This document shows positions 47,701 through 58,254 of a stretch of 64,000 nt of DNA, piece after piece. Within the stretch, counting starts at the first letter, position 1. Each line of letters begins with the position of its first letter. The position numbers were made by a program, and so were the translations under genes. Source of the stretch: Chrysaora quinquecirrha (lineage: Eukaryota > Cnidaria > Scyphozoa > Semaeostomeae > Pelagiidae); NCBI GenBank assembly GCA_014526335.1, contig JACTAT010000009.1:1870446-1934445 (forward strand), given 5' to 3'. The notes beneath the pieces were generated by a model. That model had not been told where the DNA came from, ran no database searches, and saw only the letters and a list, made by a program, of their open reading frames with translations.

Positions 47701-50700
47701 GGTAACGGCAAATATATTAAAATATTATAGAAATATTTTAATATATTTGCCGTTACCCGTGTTACCCGTTGAAAATCAGTACTGAGCCTTATAGAAATTT
47801 TCGTTACCCGTTGCGTTACCCGTGCGTTACCCGTGTGTTACCCGTTGGCAAATGTTTATAATCCTGATTTCGTGCATGAAACTTTAGGTGAGACCTCAGT
47901 ATGCAAAATTTCTTAACTTCAAATGAATTTTCACGGTAAGGAGACAGGATAACACTGTTTTGCTGTTGCCTGAAAGGCAACAAGTCATTAGCTTCATTTG
48001 CGACGTTACTTAGTAAATTAACAGAAATTCTAAACCAACTTGAAGTCTAGTCTTATTGGCCATCTGGGGCATATCTTTTCATTCAAGTTTCCTATCAATC
48101 ACTAGCTAATTGATGTAAATTTATCACCAAGTGTTAAGAATGCTTCACAACTTCATGAGAGACCAAGTTTCCATAAAAACATCGAGATATTACGAAATTT
48201 GGGTGTATTATTATTTACTCACGGCATCATACTTTCCATCAACAATAAACATGCTGATGTCTATTTCACTAATTTCATCTTTTTCATGCTAAAAACTTGC
48301 GCTTTATTTGATCTGTTGCTGGAAAAGCACAAACTTTAACCCCAATAACTCAGATTTTTGCTACCTAAGGCCCCTCATTTGGTGCCTATCCTATGCCGTG
48401 ACGTCAGAATACCAATTCAGACGTCATAGCAGAAAATGGGGACACTGCACAAAGATTTCGTTGGCAGATTTGAGTTCTACAGGTAAAAATTATATAGGAT
48501 TGACCCTTGTGATATGTTTCTGTAAGCTTTAGGCAAAAACATTTCTCAGACAATCCTGGCCATAAGGTGTTGCGAAAAAAGTGAGTTTCCTTCATTTTGT
48601 CACTCACTTCAGAAAAAACAGCCTAATTTTGAAAATCCCCCCTCCCCCCATTTCAATGTTGTTTCATTATGAAGTACAGTAATGGAAAATGACGGAATTT
48701 AAGAAATATCAACAAACAACATTGAGTTGGGGGGAAGGGGGGTCCCTAAATAAAATTATTTCTGTTTCTATAGAAATTCTCAACCCTTATGGCCAAGATT
48801 GTCTTTGGAAAAGTGTGAAAAGCTCCTTGAAGAGTGTGTGTTCTAATGCGCATTATAGCCAAGACTTATATTGAATAGGACTCATCAGTCTAAATGGACA
48901 TTTTCCCCTGCATTAACAACTGTCTCATTCACCACATCAATATTTTGTGGCCTAGAATGACCAGAATATTGATCCTAATATGCGCGCTCAATTTTGCTGA
49001 ATTGGCCGGCGAGGTAGCGAGGCTTGAATAACGTACATGCAATTTTGGCCTGAGCAATTCACTGGCTCTTTGTCTTGTAATGGTTATATTTCGACAATAT
49101 TCTGTTTCACTCGCGATTTTCTTGTTTTTTGTATATTTATACTTGTTTCTTCCCCAAGTAAGAAAGATTCTCAACAGGTACAGGTACACAGGTAACGCAC
49201 AGGTAACGCAACAGGTAACGAAAATATTATAAGGAAATATGATTTTATATTTGCAGGTTACACGTGTTACCGTTGAAAATCATACTGAGCCTTATAGAAA
49301 TATTTCGTTACCTGTTGCGTTACCTGTGCGTTACCTGTTGTGTTACCTGTTGGCAAATGTTTATAATCCTGATTTCGTGCATGAAACTTTAGGTGAGACC
49401 TCAGTATGCAAAATTTCTTAACTTCAAATGAATTTTCACGGTAAGGAGACAGGATAACACTGTTTTGCTGTTGCCTGAAAGGCAACAAGTCATTAGCTTC
49501 ATTTGCGACGTTACTTAGTAAATTAACAGAAATTCTAAACCAACTTGAAGTCTAGTCTTATTGGCCATCTGGGGCATATCTTTTCATTCAAGTTTCCTAT
49601 CAATCACTAGCTAATTGATGTAAATTTATCACCAAGTGTTAAGAATGCTTCACAACTTCATGAGAGACCAAGTTTCCATAAAAACATCGAGATATTACGA
49701 AATTTGGGTGTATTATTATTTACTCACGGCATCATACTTTCCATCAACAATAAACATGCTGATGTCTATTTCACTAATTTCATCTTTTTCATGCTAAAAA
49801 CTTGCGCTTTATTTGATCTGTTGCTGGAAAAGCACAAACTTTAACCCCAATAACTCAGATTTTTGCTACCTAAGGCCCCTCATTTGGTGCCTATCCTATG
49901 CCGTGACGTCAGAATACCAATTCAGACGTCATAGCAGAAAATGGGGACACTGCACAAAGATTTCGTTGGCAGATTTGAGTTCTACAGGTAAAAATTATAT
50001 AGGATTGACCCTTGTGATATGTTTCTGTAAGCTTTAGGCAAAAACATTTCTCAGACAATCCTGGCCATTAGGTGTTGCGAAAAAAGTGAGTTTCCTTCAT
50101 TTTGTCACTCACTTCAGAAAAAACAGCCTAATTTTTGAAAATCCCCCCCCTCCCCCCATTTCAATGTTGTTTCATTATGAAGTACAGTAATGGAAAATGA
50201 CGGAATTTAAGAAATATCAACAAACAACATTGAGTTGGGGGGAAGGGGTTCCCTAAATAAAATTATTTCTGTTTCTATAGAAATTCTCAACCCTTATGGC
50301 CAAGATTGTCTTTGGAAAAGTGTGAAAAGCTCCTTGAAGAGTGTGTGTTCTAATGCGCATTATAGCCAAGACTTATATTGAATAGGACTCATCAGTCTAA
50401 ATGGACATTTTCCCCTGCATTAACAACTGTCTCATTCACCACATCAATATTTTGTGGCCTAGAATGACCAGAATATTGATCCTAATATGCGCGCTCAATT
50501 TTGCTGAATTGGCCGGCGAGGTAGCGAGGCTTGAATAACGTACATGCAATTTTGGCCTGAGCAATTCACTGGCTCTTTGTCTTGTAATGGTTATATTTCG
50601 ACAATATTCTGTTTCACTCGCGATTTTCTTGTTTTTTTGTATATTTATACTTGTTTCTTCCCCAAGTAAGAAAGATTCTCAACGGGTAACACACGGGTAA

Positions 50701-51864
50701 CGCACGGGTAACGCAACGGGTAACGAAAATTTCTATAAGGCTCAGTACTGATTTTCAACGGGTAACACGGGTAACGGCAAATATATTAAAATATTTCTAT
50801 AATATTTTAATATATTTGCCGTTACCCGTGTTACCCGTTGAAAATCAGTACTGAGCCTTATAGAAATTTTCGTTACCCGTTGCGTTACCCGTGCGTTACC
50901 CGTGTGTTACCCGTTGGCAAATGTTTATAATCCTGATTTCGTGCATGAAACTTTAGGTGAGACCTCAGTATGCAAAATTTCTTAACTTCAAATGAATTTT
51001 CACGGTAAGGAGACAGGATAACACTGTTTTGCTGTTGCCTGAAAGGCAACAAGTCATTAGCTTCATTTGCGACGTTACTTAGTAAATTAACAGAAATTCT
51101 AAACCAACTTGAAGTCTAGTCTTATTGGCCATCTGGGGCATATCTTTTCATTCAAGTTTCCTATCAATCACTAGCTAATTGATGTAAATTTATCACCAAG
51201 TGTTAAGAATGCTTCACAACTTCATGAGAGACCAAGTTTCCATAAAAACATCGAGATATTACGAAATTTGGGTGTATTATTATTTACTCACGGCATCATA
51301 CTTTCCATCAACAATAAACATGCTGATGTCTATTTCACTAATTTCATCTTTTCATGCTAAAACTTGCGCTTTATTTGATCTGTTGCTGGAAAAGCACAAA
51401 CTTTAACCCCAATAACTCAGATTTTTGCTACCTAAGGCCCCTCATTTGGTGCCTATCCTATGCCGTGACGTCAGAATACCAATTCAGACGTCATAGCAGA
51501 AAATGGGGACACTGCACAAAGATTTCGTTGGCAGATTTGAGTTCTACAGGTAAAAATTATATAGGATTGACCCTTGTGATATGTTTCTGTAAGCTTTAGG
51601 CAAAAACATTTCTCAGACAATCCTGGCCATAAGGTGTTGCGAAAAAAGTGAGTTTCCTTCATTTTGTCACTCACTTCAGAAAAACAGCCTAATTTTGAAA
51701 ATCCCCCTCCCCCATTTCAATGTTGTTTCATTATGAAGTACAGTAATGGAAAATGACGGAATTTAAGAAATATCAACAAACAACATTGAGTTGGGGAAGG
51801 GGGTCCCTAAATAAAATTATTTCTGTTTCTATAGAAATTCTCAACCCTTATGGCCAAGATTGTC

Positions 51865-52030
51865 GATCTTTAAAAATGTATCAATATTTAAAACTTGTGG
51901 CCGGTAAATGTTGAAAATGACCCACTTCTTCTTGTCTAAGAGAAATTCAAAGCATATCAGCTTAAGTGAGGGCCGTTCATGAACTGGAAATCTATTAGAA
52001 GTAACCCCTTCCCTAATAAACTGCAACCAA
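51865..52030 (-). pseudogene. LINE endonuclease fragment
   Basis: The minus strand reads FIREGVTSNRF, then KLICFEFLLDKKKWVIFNIYRP, matching the middle of AP-type endonucleases of CR1/jockey-like LINEs (VYIRxDIPS and KKKWLxxxxYRPP). It breaks off exactly where the tandem array begins at 51864. Confidence 0.65.
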
Positions 52031-52273
52031 ATTGTGTCCTATCACGACGGAATGACTTCTTGTAATGAACAATTAGAAACGCACCCGCCTTAAAAAATTA
52101 GCGAAGTTTCGTTTCTTCTATGACTAAAGTGTCAGGAAGACATCGCTGGATTATTCTCAATTCTTACTCGCAAGTCGCGAATTCTGAATCGAATACTGTC
52201 TATATTCAAAAAACCGGTTATTGGATTAATTTGATATCTGGTCCTAAGTTCAAATAATGTATCTACATCACAG

Positions 52274-52473
52274 GAGATTCCTCAGGTTCCTTTAGATTGG
52301 TCTTGTTTGTTGCACTCGTTTCGAGTTTTTCGGAGTCTATAAGGACTGAATCTGACAACTTGCTAGATGAAGATATTTCCGGAGCAAACGAGATGGACAT
52401 TGTAGAAAGATGCGATGCTACGTTACCTGAGGACATGCTAGAAGTTCTAGATACATCACTAAATCAGAGTTAA
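52274..52473 (+). other. Exon-like open frame, unknown
   Basis: After a plausible splice acceptor (CATCACAG) an open frame without Met start runs to TAA at 52471. It encodes an acidic segment (for example NLLDEDISGANEMDIVER). No family is recognised and no partner exon was found. It may be chance. Confidence 0.2.
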
Positions 52474-52499
52474 CGAAATTTACAAAGTAATCTGAGAAG

Positions 52500-53231
52500 A
52501 CATTTGTCTCATAGAATTTGAGATGTAGCCGTCACCTGTCCAAATGTCAAGCTTTGATGTTGTCTTGTGTGATAAAGTCGATATTGCAATCTTTTATCCA
52601 ACCTTAACCGAGAATTCGACTCTTTTCCTCTTATTCTTTCTTTCAACAGTAAGTGCAACAATCTTACTTGCAAGTATTTCAGCATTATCATTTCGTGGAT
52701 TGTTAGTTCCAAAATGAAGAATCAAAGTTTCTGGCTTTGATTTGAGGGTTGGCTCCACGTAGTACTGCATATATTCAATTTTCGCTCCTCCAAAAGTACT
52801 TTAGGTTGACGTCATGGCTATGGATTGCTTGGTTCATTGCCCTTCTTTTTATAGATATGATCATCGAGTCCCCCATAATGCAGAGTAATAGGCTTTTGGT
52901 ATTTGTCTCTTGTTATTTCCAATGATCCTCGAGATAAATTTTCTTCTGTTGGTTGTTGACATTTTGAGACGTGATAGTTCTTGTTTCTTCCCCTTTGTAC
53001 CTGAGACGAAGTGTACGAAACATTTTCTTGCTTTGTTTTGATGGAAGAGACTTTGTTATGATAGGTATTATCGCTTTCTGTTGACTGATTATTCCTTCGA
53101 TTCCAATTCTCTTGCTTACCAAAACAAACGACCTTTAGGTACAATACCAGTTTTTTCTTTAATATTTCCGCATATTCCCACTCCCGGGGCACAACATTTC
53201 GGTCGTTATTCACAATCTCTAGGTCTTGCAT
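52500..53231 (-). pseudogene. LINE ORF1-like fragment with SGNH-type motif
   Basis: An open frame at 52818-53231 is polar and basic (RRNNQSTESDNTYHNK and similar). After a frame break near 52805 the strand continues GGAKIEYMQYYVEPTL, KPETLILHFGTNNPRN and ILASKIVALTVER. The HxGTNN block is typical of SGNH/esterase-like ORF1 proteins in CR1/L2-type LINEs. The plus-strand frames over the same stretch are shadows. Confidence 0.6.
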
Positions 53232-53600
53232 GGCCGTATAGTAGCCATCCAGAACGACGAAATAATTTCTTGTGGTTATTTGGTTTGAAAGTGAAGACCG
53301 TGCTTTTCTTATTTCATTGGCTAGTTTTGAAAGAACTGTTCTGCTCTTGTGCCTTAACTGTATTCAAATTTTGTGGTTTATTCAACTTCTCTGGTTCTTC
53401 TACAACTTCTTGGGAATATTCGTATCTTTGGAATTTTCCTATGCCAGTATCCTACACCAGGGCAGCAGAAACTAATCTAAATCGAATATCTAAACTAATA
53501 AATTATAATCATGTTAATATAATTTTTTATTTATTTATTTAATCCAACAAATTACGTTTTCTACGACTCGAGAAACTTTTTATTTAAGCATACGTTGCAA

Positions 53601-53873
53601 CTACACTCCCCATTCTTTAATGACGTTCTTAAAAGTTTGGATATTTAAAAGTTTAAGATCTTTTGGCAAAGCGTTCCAAATTTGTGGGCCTAGTGATAAG
53701 AGGCTTTTCGAATTAAAAATGACTTGATCAGGTCTGTGGTGAATTAGCTCGTTTGGATTTCTTGTTGGTCTGGTTATGTGCTTCAGCCTAAAAATATCTT
53801 GCATTAAAGGGGTATTTAATCTTGAGACAGTCTCGATGCAAAGGGTTTTAGACGGCTTACCCTCATAGTACAT
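53601..53873 (-). pseudogene. LINE ORF2 C-terminal tail
   Basis: A 90-codon frame ends in LGPQIWNALPKDLKLLN and FKNVIKEW, the typical C-terminus of CR1/jockey-like ORF2 proteins, where a (G/A)xxxWNxLPxxL motif precedes the stop. It begins abruptly. It appears to be a second LINE copy, since an ORF1-like fragment lies downstream of it in the same orientation. Confidence 0.75.
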
Positions 53874-53993
53874 TTGCCAGCTTTGAAAAGTAGCTGTTCA
53901 TATGAACTCGAACACCGAGGAACAATTATTGTAGAAGTCTCCTTTGGGATGCTCCAGAAAATTCATTAAAATCCAAGCCTCAGATTGGCTTAA

Positions 53994-54707
53994 ATTGCGC
54001 ATTTGCAAATGAGTGATTCACTACTTATTGCTATGATATTGAAGGGCCTACCACAAAGTTTTAATTCATTTAAAACAGTAACTACCCAGAAAGATGTGCA
54101 GCCAACTTTTCAACAATTCAAGGTTTCTCTACGTGCCTTTGAAGAAAATGAAAATACATCTGTGAGAAATGAAAGTGTTATGAAAGTTTCTCATCCAGCA
54201 GCAGGAAGAAATTCTCTGCAAATTACATGTTATTTGTGTAAGAAAGTAGGACATAAGGCCTATGAGTGCAACCAAAACAAGAGATGGTGCAATATTTGTA
54301 AAACAAGGAGTCATGACACAAAAGTGTGCAGAAAGAAAAAGGACAGTGTGAATAATGTGACAGAAGAAAATGAAAATCTCTATTTTAAAGTGGGTGTAGA
54401 CCCAAATCTAAGTACAACTGACCCTGACAATATTAATTTGTTAGTTGATTGTGGGGCAACCACACATATTATAAATGATATAGGAAAGTTTACATCATTG
54501 GAAGATCAATTTAACCCCAATGAGCATTTCATAGAGTTAGCTGATAGCTCCAGAAATAATAATATAGCATTGAAGAAGGGAACAGCAGAGATATCCCTCC
54601 AAGATATGAGTGGAAAAGTTCACAAAGTAGTTCTTGAGAACTGTTTATACATCCCAAGCAAAATATATTTTCTGTGCAAGCTGCAACAGAGAAAGGAGCG
54701 TCAGTAA
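53994..54707 (+). pseudogene. Copia Gag (C-terminal part) and protease
   Basis: The frame opens after a stop at 53991-53993 with the Gag helix block SDSLLIAMILKGLPQSF. Two Cys/His knuckles follow: CYLCKKVGHKAYEC and CNICKTRSHDTKVC. The protease region starts at LLVDCGATTHII, where DCG stands at the usual D(S/T)G site, and continues to VLENCLYIPS, after which the frame breaks. The capsid N-terminus is missing. Confidence 0.88.
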
Positions 54708-54777
54708 AGTTTTCAAATAATTCAGCTTTTTATCTGCACAAGATGGAACTAAATTTGAAATACAGAAGAAGGACCGT

Positions 54778-55868
54778 TTGTATTATTTTAAGAAATGCAA
54801 AGTAGTACAAGTGAAGAAAACTAGTCATAATCTTGAAGAATGGCACAAAATATTTGGCCATTGCAATACCCAGGACATACTTAAATTACCTACTGTTGTA
54901 GACGGCATGAGTATTACTGGAGAAAAATCAAAGAAATTCTGTGAGACATGTACATTAGGAAAAATGACTGAAACCAGATCGCGTCAACCTGATTCAAAAG
55001 CAAAATTTCCATTGGAGCTTGTTCACTGTGATCTAGCAGGTCCAGTCAGCCCTGTAAGCATTGACGGTTTCAAGTATGCTTTAAGTTTTACTGATGACTA
55101 TTCGGGCCTAACGATGACATATTTTTTAAGCAAAAGAGCAATACTGCAGAGGCTACAGAAAAGTTTTTATCAGACTGTGCTCCTTATGGAAAAGTTAAAT
55201 GTATCGGAAGTGACAACGGCACAGAATTTACATCAAAGGAATTTCAAGCTATAATGATAAAACATGGAATACGTCATGAAAAATCAGCACCATATTCGCC
55301 GCATCAGAACGGTACGGCAGAAAGAAATTGGAGAACATTATTTGAGATGGCTAGATGTATGGTACTGGAAGGAAAACTTCCGAAAGAGCTATGGACATAC
55401 GCAGTACTGACTGCCTCTTATATACGCAACAGGTGTTACAACCCGAGATTAAATTCAACACCATATGAGAAATTTACAGGTAGAAAGCCTAACGTCAAAA
55501 ATATGAATATTTTCGGAACTGTGTGCTATGCATACGTTCAAGACAAAGGCAAGCTTGATGCAAGATCAGAAAAAGGGATCTTTGTAGGTTATGACAAGTA
55601 CAGTCCGGCCTATTTTGTTTACTTCAAAGAAAACAACAATATTAAGAGAGTCAGATGTGTAACATTTACCAACAAATTTGAGGATGAAGATGCTACTCCC
55701 AGAGAAATCAATGTTGATGATGATGATGATTATCATATTGTAGTTAAACCGGTTACACAGATACAGGTTGATCAGAATATAGATGAACAAAGTGATAGTG
55801 GTAGTGATGACAGTGTTATTCTTGATGATAATGTAGAGGGACAAGATAACAATGCTAGATACCCTTGA
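54778..55868 (+). pseudogene. Copia integrase, two frames
   Basis: The HHCC finger (WHKIFGH to CETCTLGK) leads to HCDLAGPVSPVSIDGFKY and FTDDYSG (first Asp) in the frame 54778-55254. A break near 55135 moves the core to the frame of 55254-55868. There IGSDNGTEFTSKEF (second Asp) lies just before 55254, and SAPYSPHQNGTAERNWRT holds the catalytic Glu. KGIFVGYDKYSPAYFVY follows, then an acidic linker rich in Asp. A one-base break at the end (near 55868) separates it from RT. Confidence 0.9.
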
Positions 55869-57586
55869 GACAAAGAAAGAAACCTGAACATCTGAATGAT
55901 TATATTACTGAAGAAGAACTTTTTGATGTCATAAATTTAAACTCGGATGTTATTAACAATATTTCTGATACACCTGATACTTATGAAGATGCAATGAATT
56001 CTCCTGACTCTAGGAAGTGGAAAAATGCTATGAATGAAGAGTTTAACTCTCTAAAAGAAAATAACACTTTTACGTTGACCCCGTTACCAAAGGATAAAAA
56101 TGCAGTAGGGGGTCGCTGGGTGTATACTATCAAAGAGGACATTGATGGCAACATAATTAATAAAGCAAGGTGTGTTGCAAAAGGGTACAGTCAAACTAAA
56201 GGTATTGATTACCATGAAACATATGCTCCAACAACCAAAATGACGTCAGTAAGAACATTGATGCAACTTGCTGTACAAAATGATTACATAGTACATCAAA
56301 TGGATGTGAAGACAGCATATTTAAATGCTCCAATAGACTGCGATATATATATTGAGCAGCCCAAAGGCTATGAAGTTACTAGTGAAAACAATGAAAAACT
56401 CGTTTGCAAATTGAACAGATCATTATATGGCCTTAAGCAAAGCGGGAGAAATTGGAATTGCTTACTTAGCAAAGAGCTTGTAAAGAGTGGATTCAAGCAA
56501 AGCCTAACCGACCCATGCATATTCAGCAAACATGATGGTAGAGATATAATTATCTTATTAATATGGGTTGATGATATGATCCTAGCTTCTAGCAGTGCAT
56601 CCATGCTTGAAGATGTAAAGAGAACACTATCAAGAAAGTTTAAAATTAAAGATTTAGGAGTAATTTCTCGATTTCTTGGAATAGATTTCATAGTACAACC
56701 AGGCAAAATTGAGATGAGTCAGAAATCATATCTGCAAAAGATATTGCAAAGATTCAATATGTCAGAATGCAAAGCTAAAAACACGCCTAGTGAGCAGAAA
56801 TTGAATTTTTCTGACAATTCACCATCATTTGATTCCAAGAAATACCGCGAGGCTATTGGAAGCTTGATATACGCGATGACTTCAACGAGACCAGACATCT
56901 CGTGGATTACTTCGAAACTCGCACAGTACTCTCAGAGTCCAACAGAAGACCACTGGACAGCCGTTAAACATGTTCTGAGATACTTGAAGGGAACTCTTGA
57001 TAAAACCCTAATATTTGCCAAATCAGATGCGGATTTGAATCTTATCGGATTTAGTGATGGAGACTGGGCTGGATCGATAGAAGACAGAAAGAGTACATCG
57101 GGATATTGTTTCTTCTTGAACAGAAACGGAGGAGCAATCTCGTCGAAAAGTAGAAAGCAGCCAACTGTGGCACTCTCTAGTTGTGAAGCTGAATATATCG
57201 CTATTTCATCTGCTACACAGGAAGCAAAGTTTTTAAAGCAGTTGATAAATGAAGTTACAAACATGGACACCATACAGAATATAAAGTTATATGGTGATAA
57301 CCAGGGATCTATTGCTCTAACAAAAGATCATATTCGAAAATCAAAGCATATAGACATTAAATATCATTTTGTCAAGTCAGAAGTGGAGAATGGTACGATA
57401 ACTCTGGAATACACGCCTTCTGAGAAGAACATTTCAGATATTCTTACCAAGCCGATGACGAAAAACAAACTGATGAACTTATCAAAAACTGTATTGGGAC
57501 ATTCGCAAGTTTTTGGACGATTTATGGACTTGGTATTTAATCTAGAGACATTTAGCAGCTATGTTAACCTTTTTGTTCTGTTATAG
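55865..57586 (+). CDS. Copia reverse transcriptase and RNase H
   Basis: This 573-codon frame is open throughout. RT begins with WKNAMNEEFNSLKENNTFTL, then KARCVAKGYSQ, QMDVKTAYLNAPI, LNRSLYGLKQSGRNW and the catalytic IWVDDMILAS (WVDD where YVDD is usual). RNase H shows GFSDGDWAGSIEDRKSTSGY, ALSSCEAEYIAIS, YGDNQGSIAL and HIDIKYHFV. The 27-residue tail after the LTKPM block is typical. The enzyme would copy element RNA into DNA in cytoplasmic particles. Confidence 0.95.
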   Translation: MRQRKKPEHLNDYITEEELFDVINLNSDVINNISDTPDTYEDAMNSPDSRKWKNAMNEEFNSLKENNTFTLTPLPKDKNAVGGRWVYTIKEDIDGNIINKARCVAKGYSQTKGIDYHETYAPTTKMTSVRTLMQLAVQNDYIVHQMDVKTAYLNAPIDCDIYIEQPKGYEVTSENNEKLVCKLNRSLYGLKQSGRNWNCLLSKELVKSGFKQSLTDPCIFSKHDGRDIIILLIWVDDMILASSSASMLEDVKRTLSRKFKIKDLGVISRFLGIDFIVQPGKIEMSQKSYLQKILQRFNMSECKAKNTPSEQKLNFSDNSPSFDSKKYREAIGSLIYAMTSTRPDISWITSKLAQYSQSPTEDHWTAVKHVLRYLKGTLDKTLIFAKSDADLNLIGFSDGDWAGSIEDRKSTSGYCFFLNRNGGAISSKSRKQPTVALSSCEAEYIAISSATQEAKFLKQLINEVTNMDTIQNIKLYGDNQGSIALTKDHIRKSKHIDIKYHFVKSEVENGTITLEYTPSEKNISDILTKPMTKNKLMNLSKTVLGHSQVFGRFMDLVFNLETFSSYVNLFVLL

Positions 57587-57612
57587 GCAGTAGTCATATG
57601 TTTAAGTAGGGG

Positions 57613-57775
57613 TGTAAGCGGATAAACATCTTCCCCCTGCCTCGTTCCCATTAGGAGGTGCACATGTGCGTAGGCCATTCTTCTTTGGCAGTTCGTCATC
57701 TTCGACGTTTTCCCTCATGAAGTGAGGATGTAGTTTACTTTAGCTCTACTAGAAGTGAACCCAACTGATTAATCC
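57613..57775 (+). repeat. Probable partial 3' LTR of the copia element
   Basis: Sequence starting TGTAAGCGGATAAAC follows the purine tract. No second copy is in the window, so the end is not fixed. It must stop before the gypsy remnant near 57780. Confidence 0.35.
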
Positions 57776-57779
57776 TCCA

Positions 57780-58254
57780 CCAAATGGCTTCCAATCATCC
57801 AACAGTTTTAGCTGTTGAAACGCATTTTCAGCTAAATCTCCGATAATATGACGTAAGTCCATGAAAACTTCTCATGTCCGTTTCATTCTGATGTGCAAAT
57901 TTGGTGTCTTGGGCGGTGATATGTCTGGTGAGAAATTGGGCTTCGACTTGAGCAAACCAAATGGTAGGGTCGTTAGGCCAAAACGGAGGAATTTTCACAC
58001 TAACAGTAGCGACTGGAGGTTGAATAGCAGTAGGATTAGTCGGAATTTCTTGTGTTGATGAAGAACTTGCATTTGAAGTTGAAGCTTGTGAGGTATTCAT
58101 GATGAATACGAACATTGAACACTGATAACAATATCAACCAAAAGCACGAAATGAAATGGCGTGTTTTGAGACGGAATGCAATGAAGTAAACAGACAAACG
58201 ACGATGAAAAACAACCAAAGAAACGACAATCGTGGTCACCAATTTAGAGAATTG
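57780..58254 (-). pseudogene. Gypsy deletion derivative: Gag start joined to late RT
   Basis: On the minus strand a primer-site-like TGGTGACCACGATTG (about 58225-58250) is followed by Gag beginning with MNTSQAST at about 58097, then IPPFWPNDPTIWFAQVEAQF, a hallmark of many gypsy Gags. After about 20 more residues the reading passes to SFHGLTSYYRRF, the block that lies between RT and RNase H, and then to a lysine-rich tail (AENAFQQLKLL). Most of Gag, protease and RT is missing. Sequence right of 58254 may be its 5' LTR. Confidence 0.7.

Larger units (their letters stand above)
28493..51864. repeat. 23.4-kb tandem array of a ~1.54-kb hairpin-bearing unit
   Basis: Fifteen complete units and one partial unit run head to tail. 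The marker GGTGTTGCG falls at 28512, 30063, 31626, 33123, 34682, 36231, 37737, 39258, 40819, 42322, 43881, 45441, 47005, 48566, 50071 and 51633, giving periods of 1497-1564. Parts in order: GTGAGT/ACTCAC stem; C6-T-C6 tract and, about 80 bases on, G6-AA-G6; a block with CCGGCGAGGTAGCGAGG; the long hairpin; a GTTGCCT/AGGCAAC stem; a TGACGTCA site. Outside the hairpin the units are nearly identical, apart from a few shared variants (CCATAAGG or CCATTAGG; GGGGTTCCC or GGGGGGTCCC). Nearly all length variation lies in the hairpin. Repeated open frames of 60-95 codons recur on both strands, but their ends shift with the hairpin and none resembles a protein, so I call the unit non-coding. Flanks on both sides are LINE fragments. 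The copy number depends on correct assembly. Confidence 0.97.
53994..57612 (+). mobile_element. Ty1/copia retrotransposon, 5'-truncated
   Basis: This element is cut at its 5' end inside Gag and then shows zinc knuckles, protease, integrase, RT and RNase H in copia order (integrase before RT). A purine tract (TAAGTAGGGG) directly precedes TGTAAG at 57613, the likely 3' LTR start. No 5' LTR is present. At least four frame breaks (near 54660, 54730, 55135 and 55868) separate the open frames. Confidence 0.93.

Noticed and set aside
28493..51864. Recurring 60-95-codon frames in each array unit
   Set aside because: They recur because the DNA recurs. Their starts shift with hairpin damage, they overlap on both strands, and none resembles a protein family.
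28493..51864. Array as a CRISPR locus, ribosomal RNA repeat or Helitron array
   Set aside because: Units are 1.5 kb without short repeat-spacer order, no rRNA-like sequence is seen, and no Helitron TC start or CTRR end with short hairpin is apparent. The genome is eukaryotic.
53081..53542. 153-codon plus-strand frame
   Set aside because: It overlaps the minus-strand LINE ORF1-like fragment and has no resemblance of its own.
55566..55844. 92-codon minus-strand frame opposite the copia integrase
   Set aside because: It is the shadow of the Asp-rich linker (GAT repeats) of the copia polyprotein.
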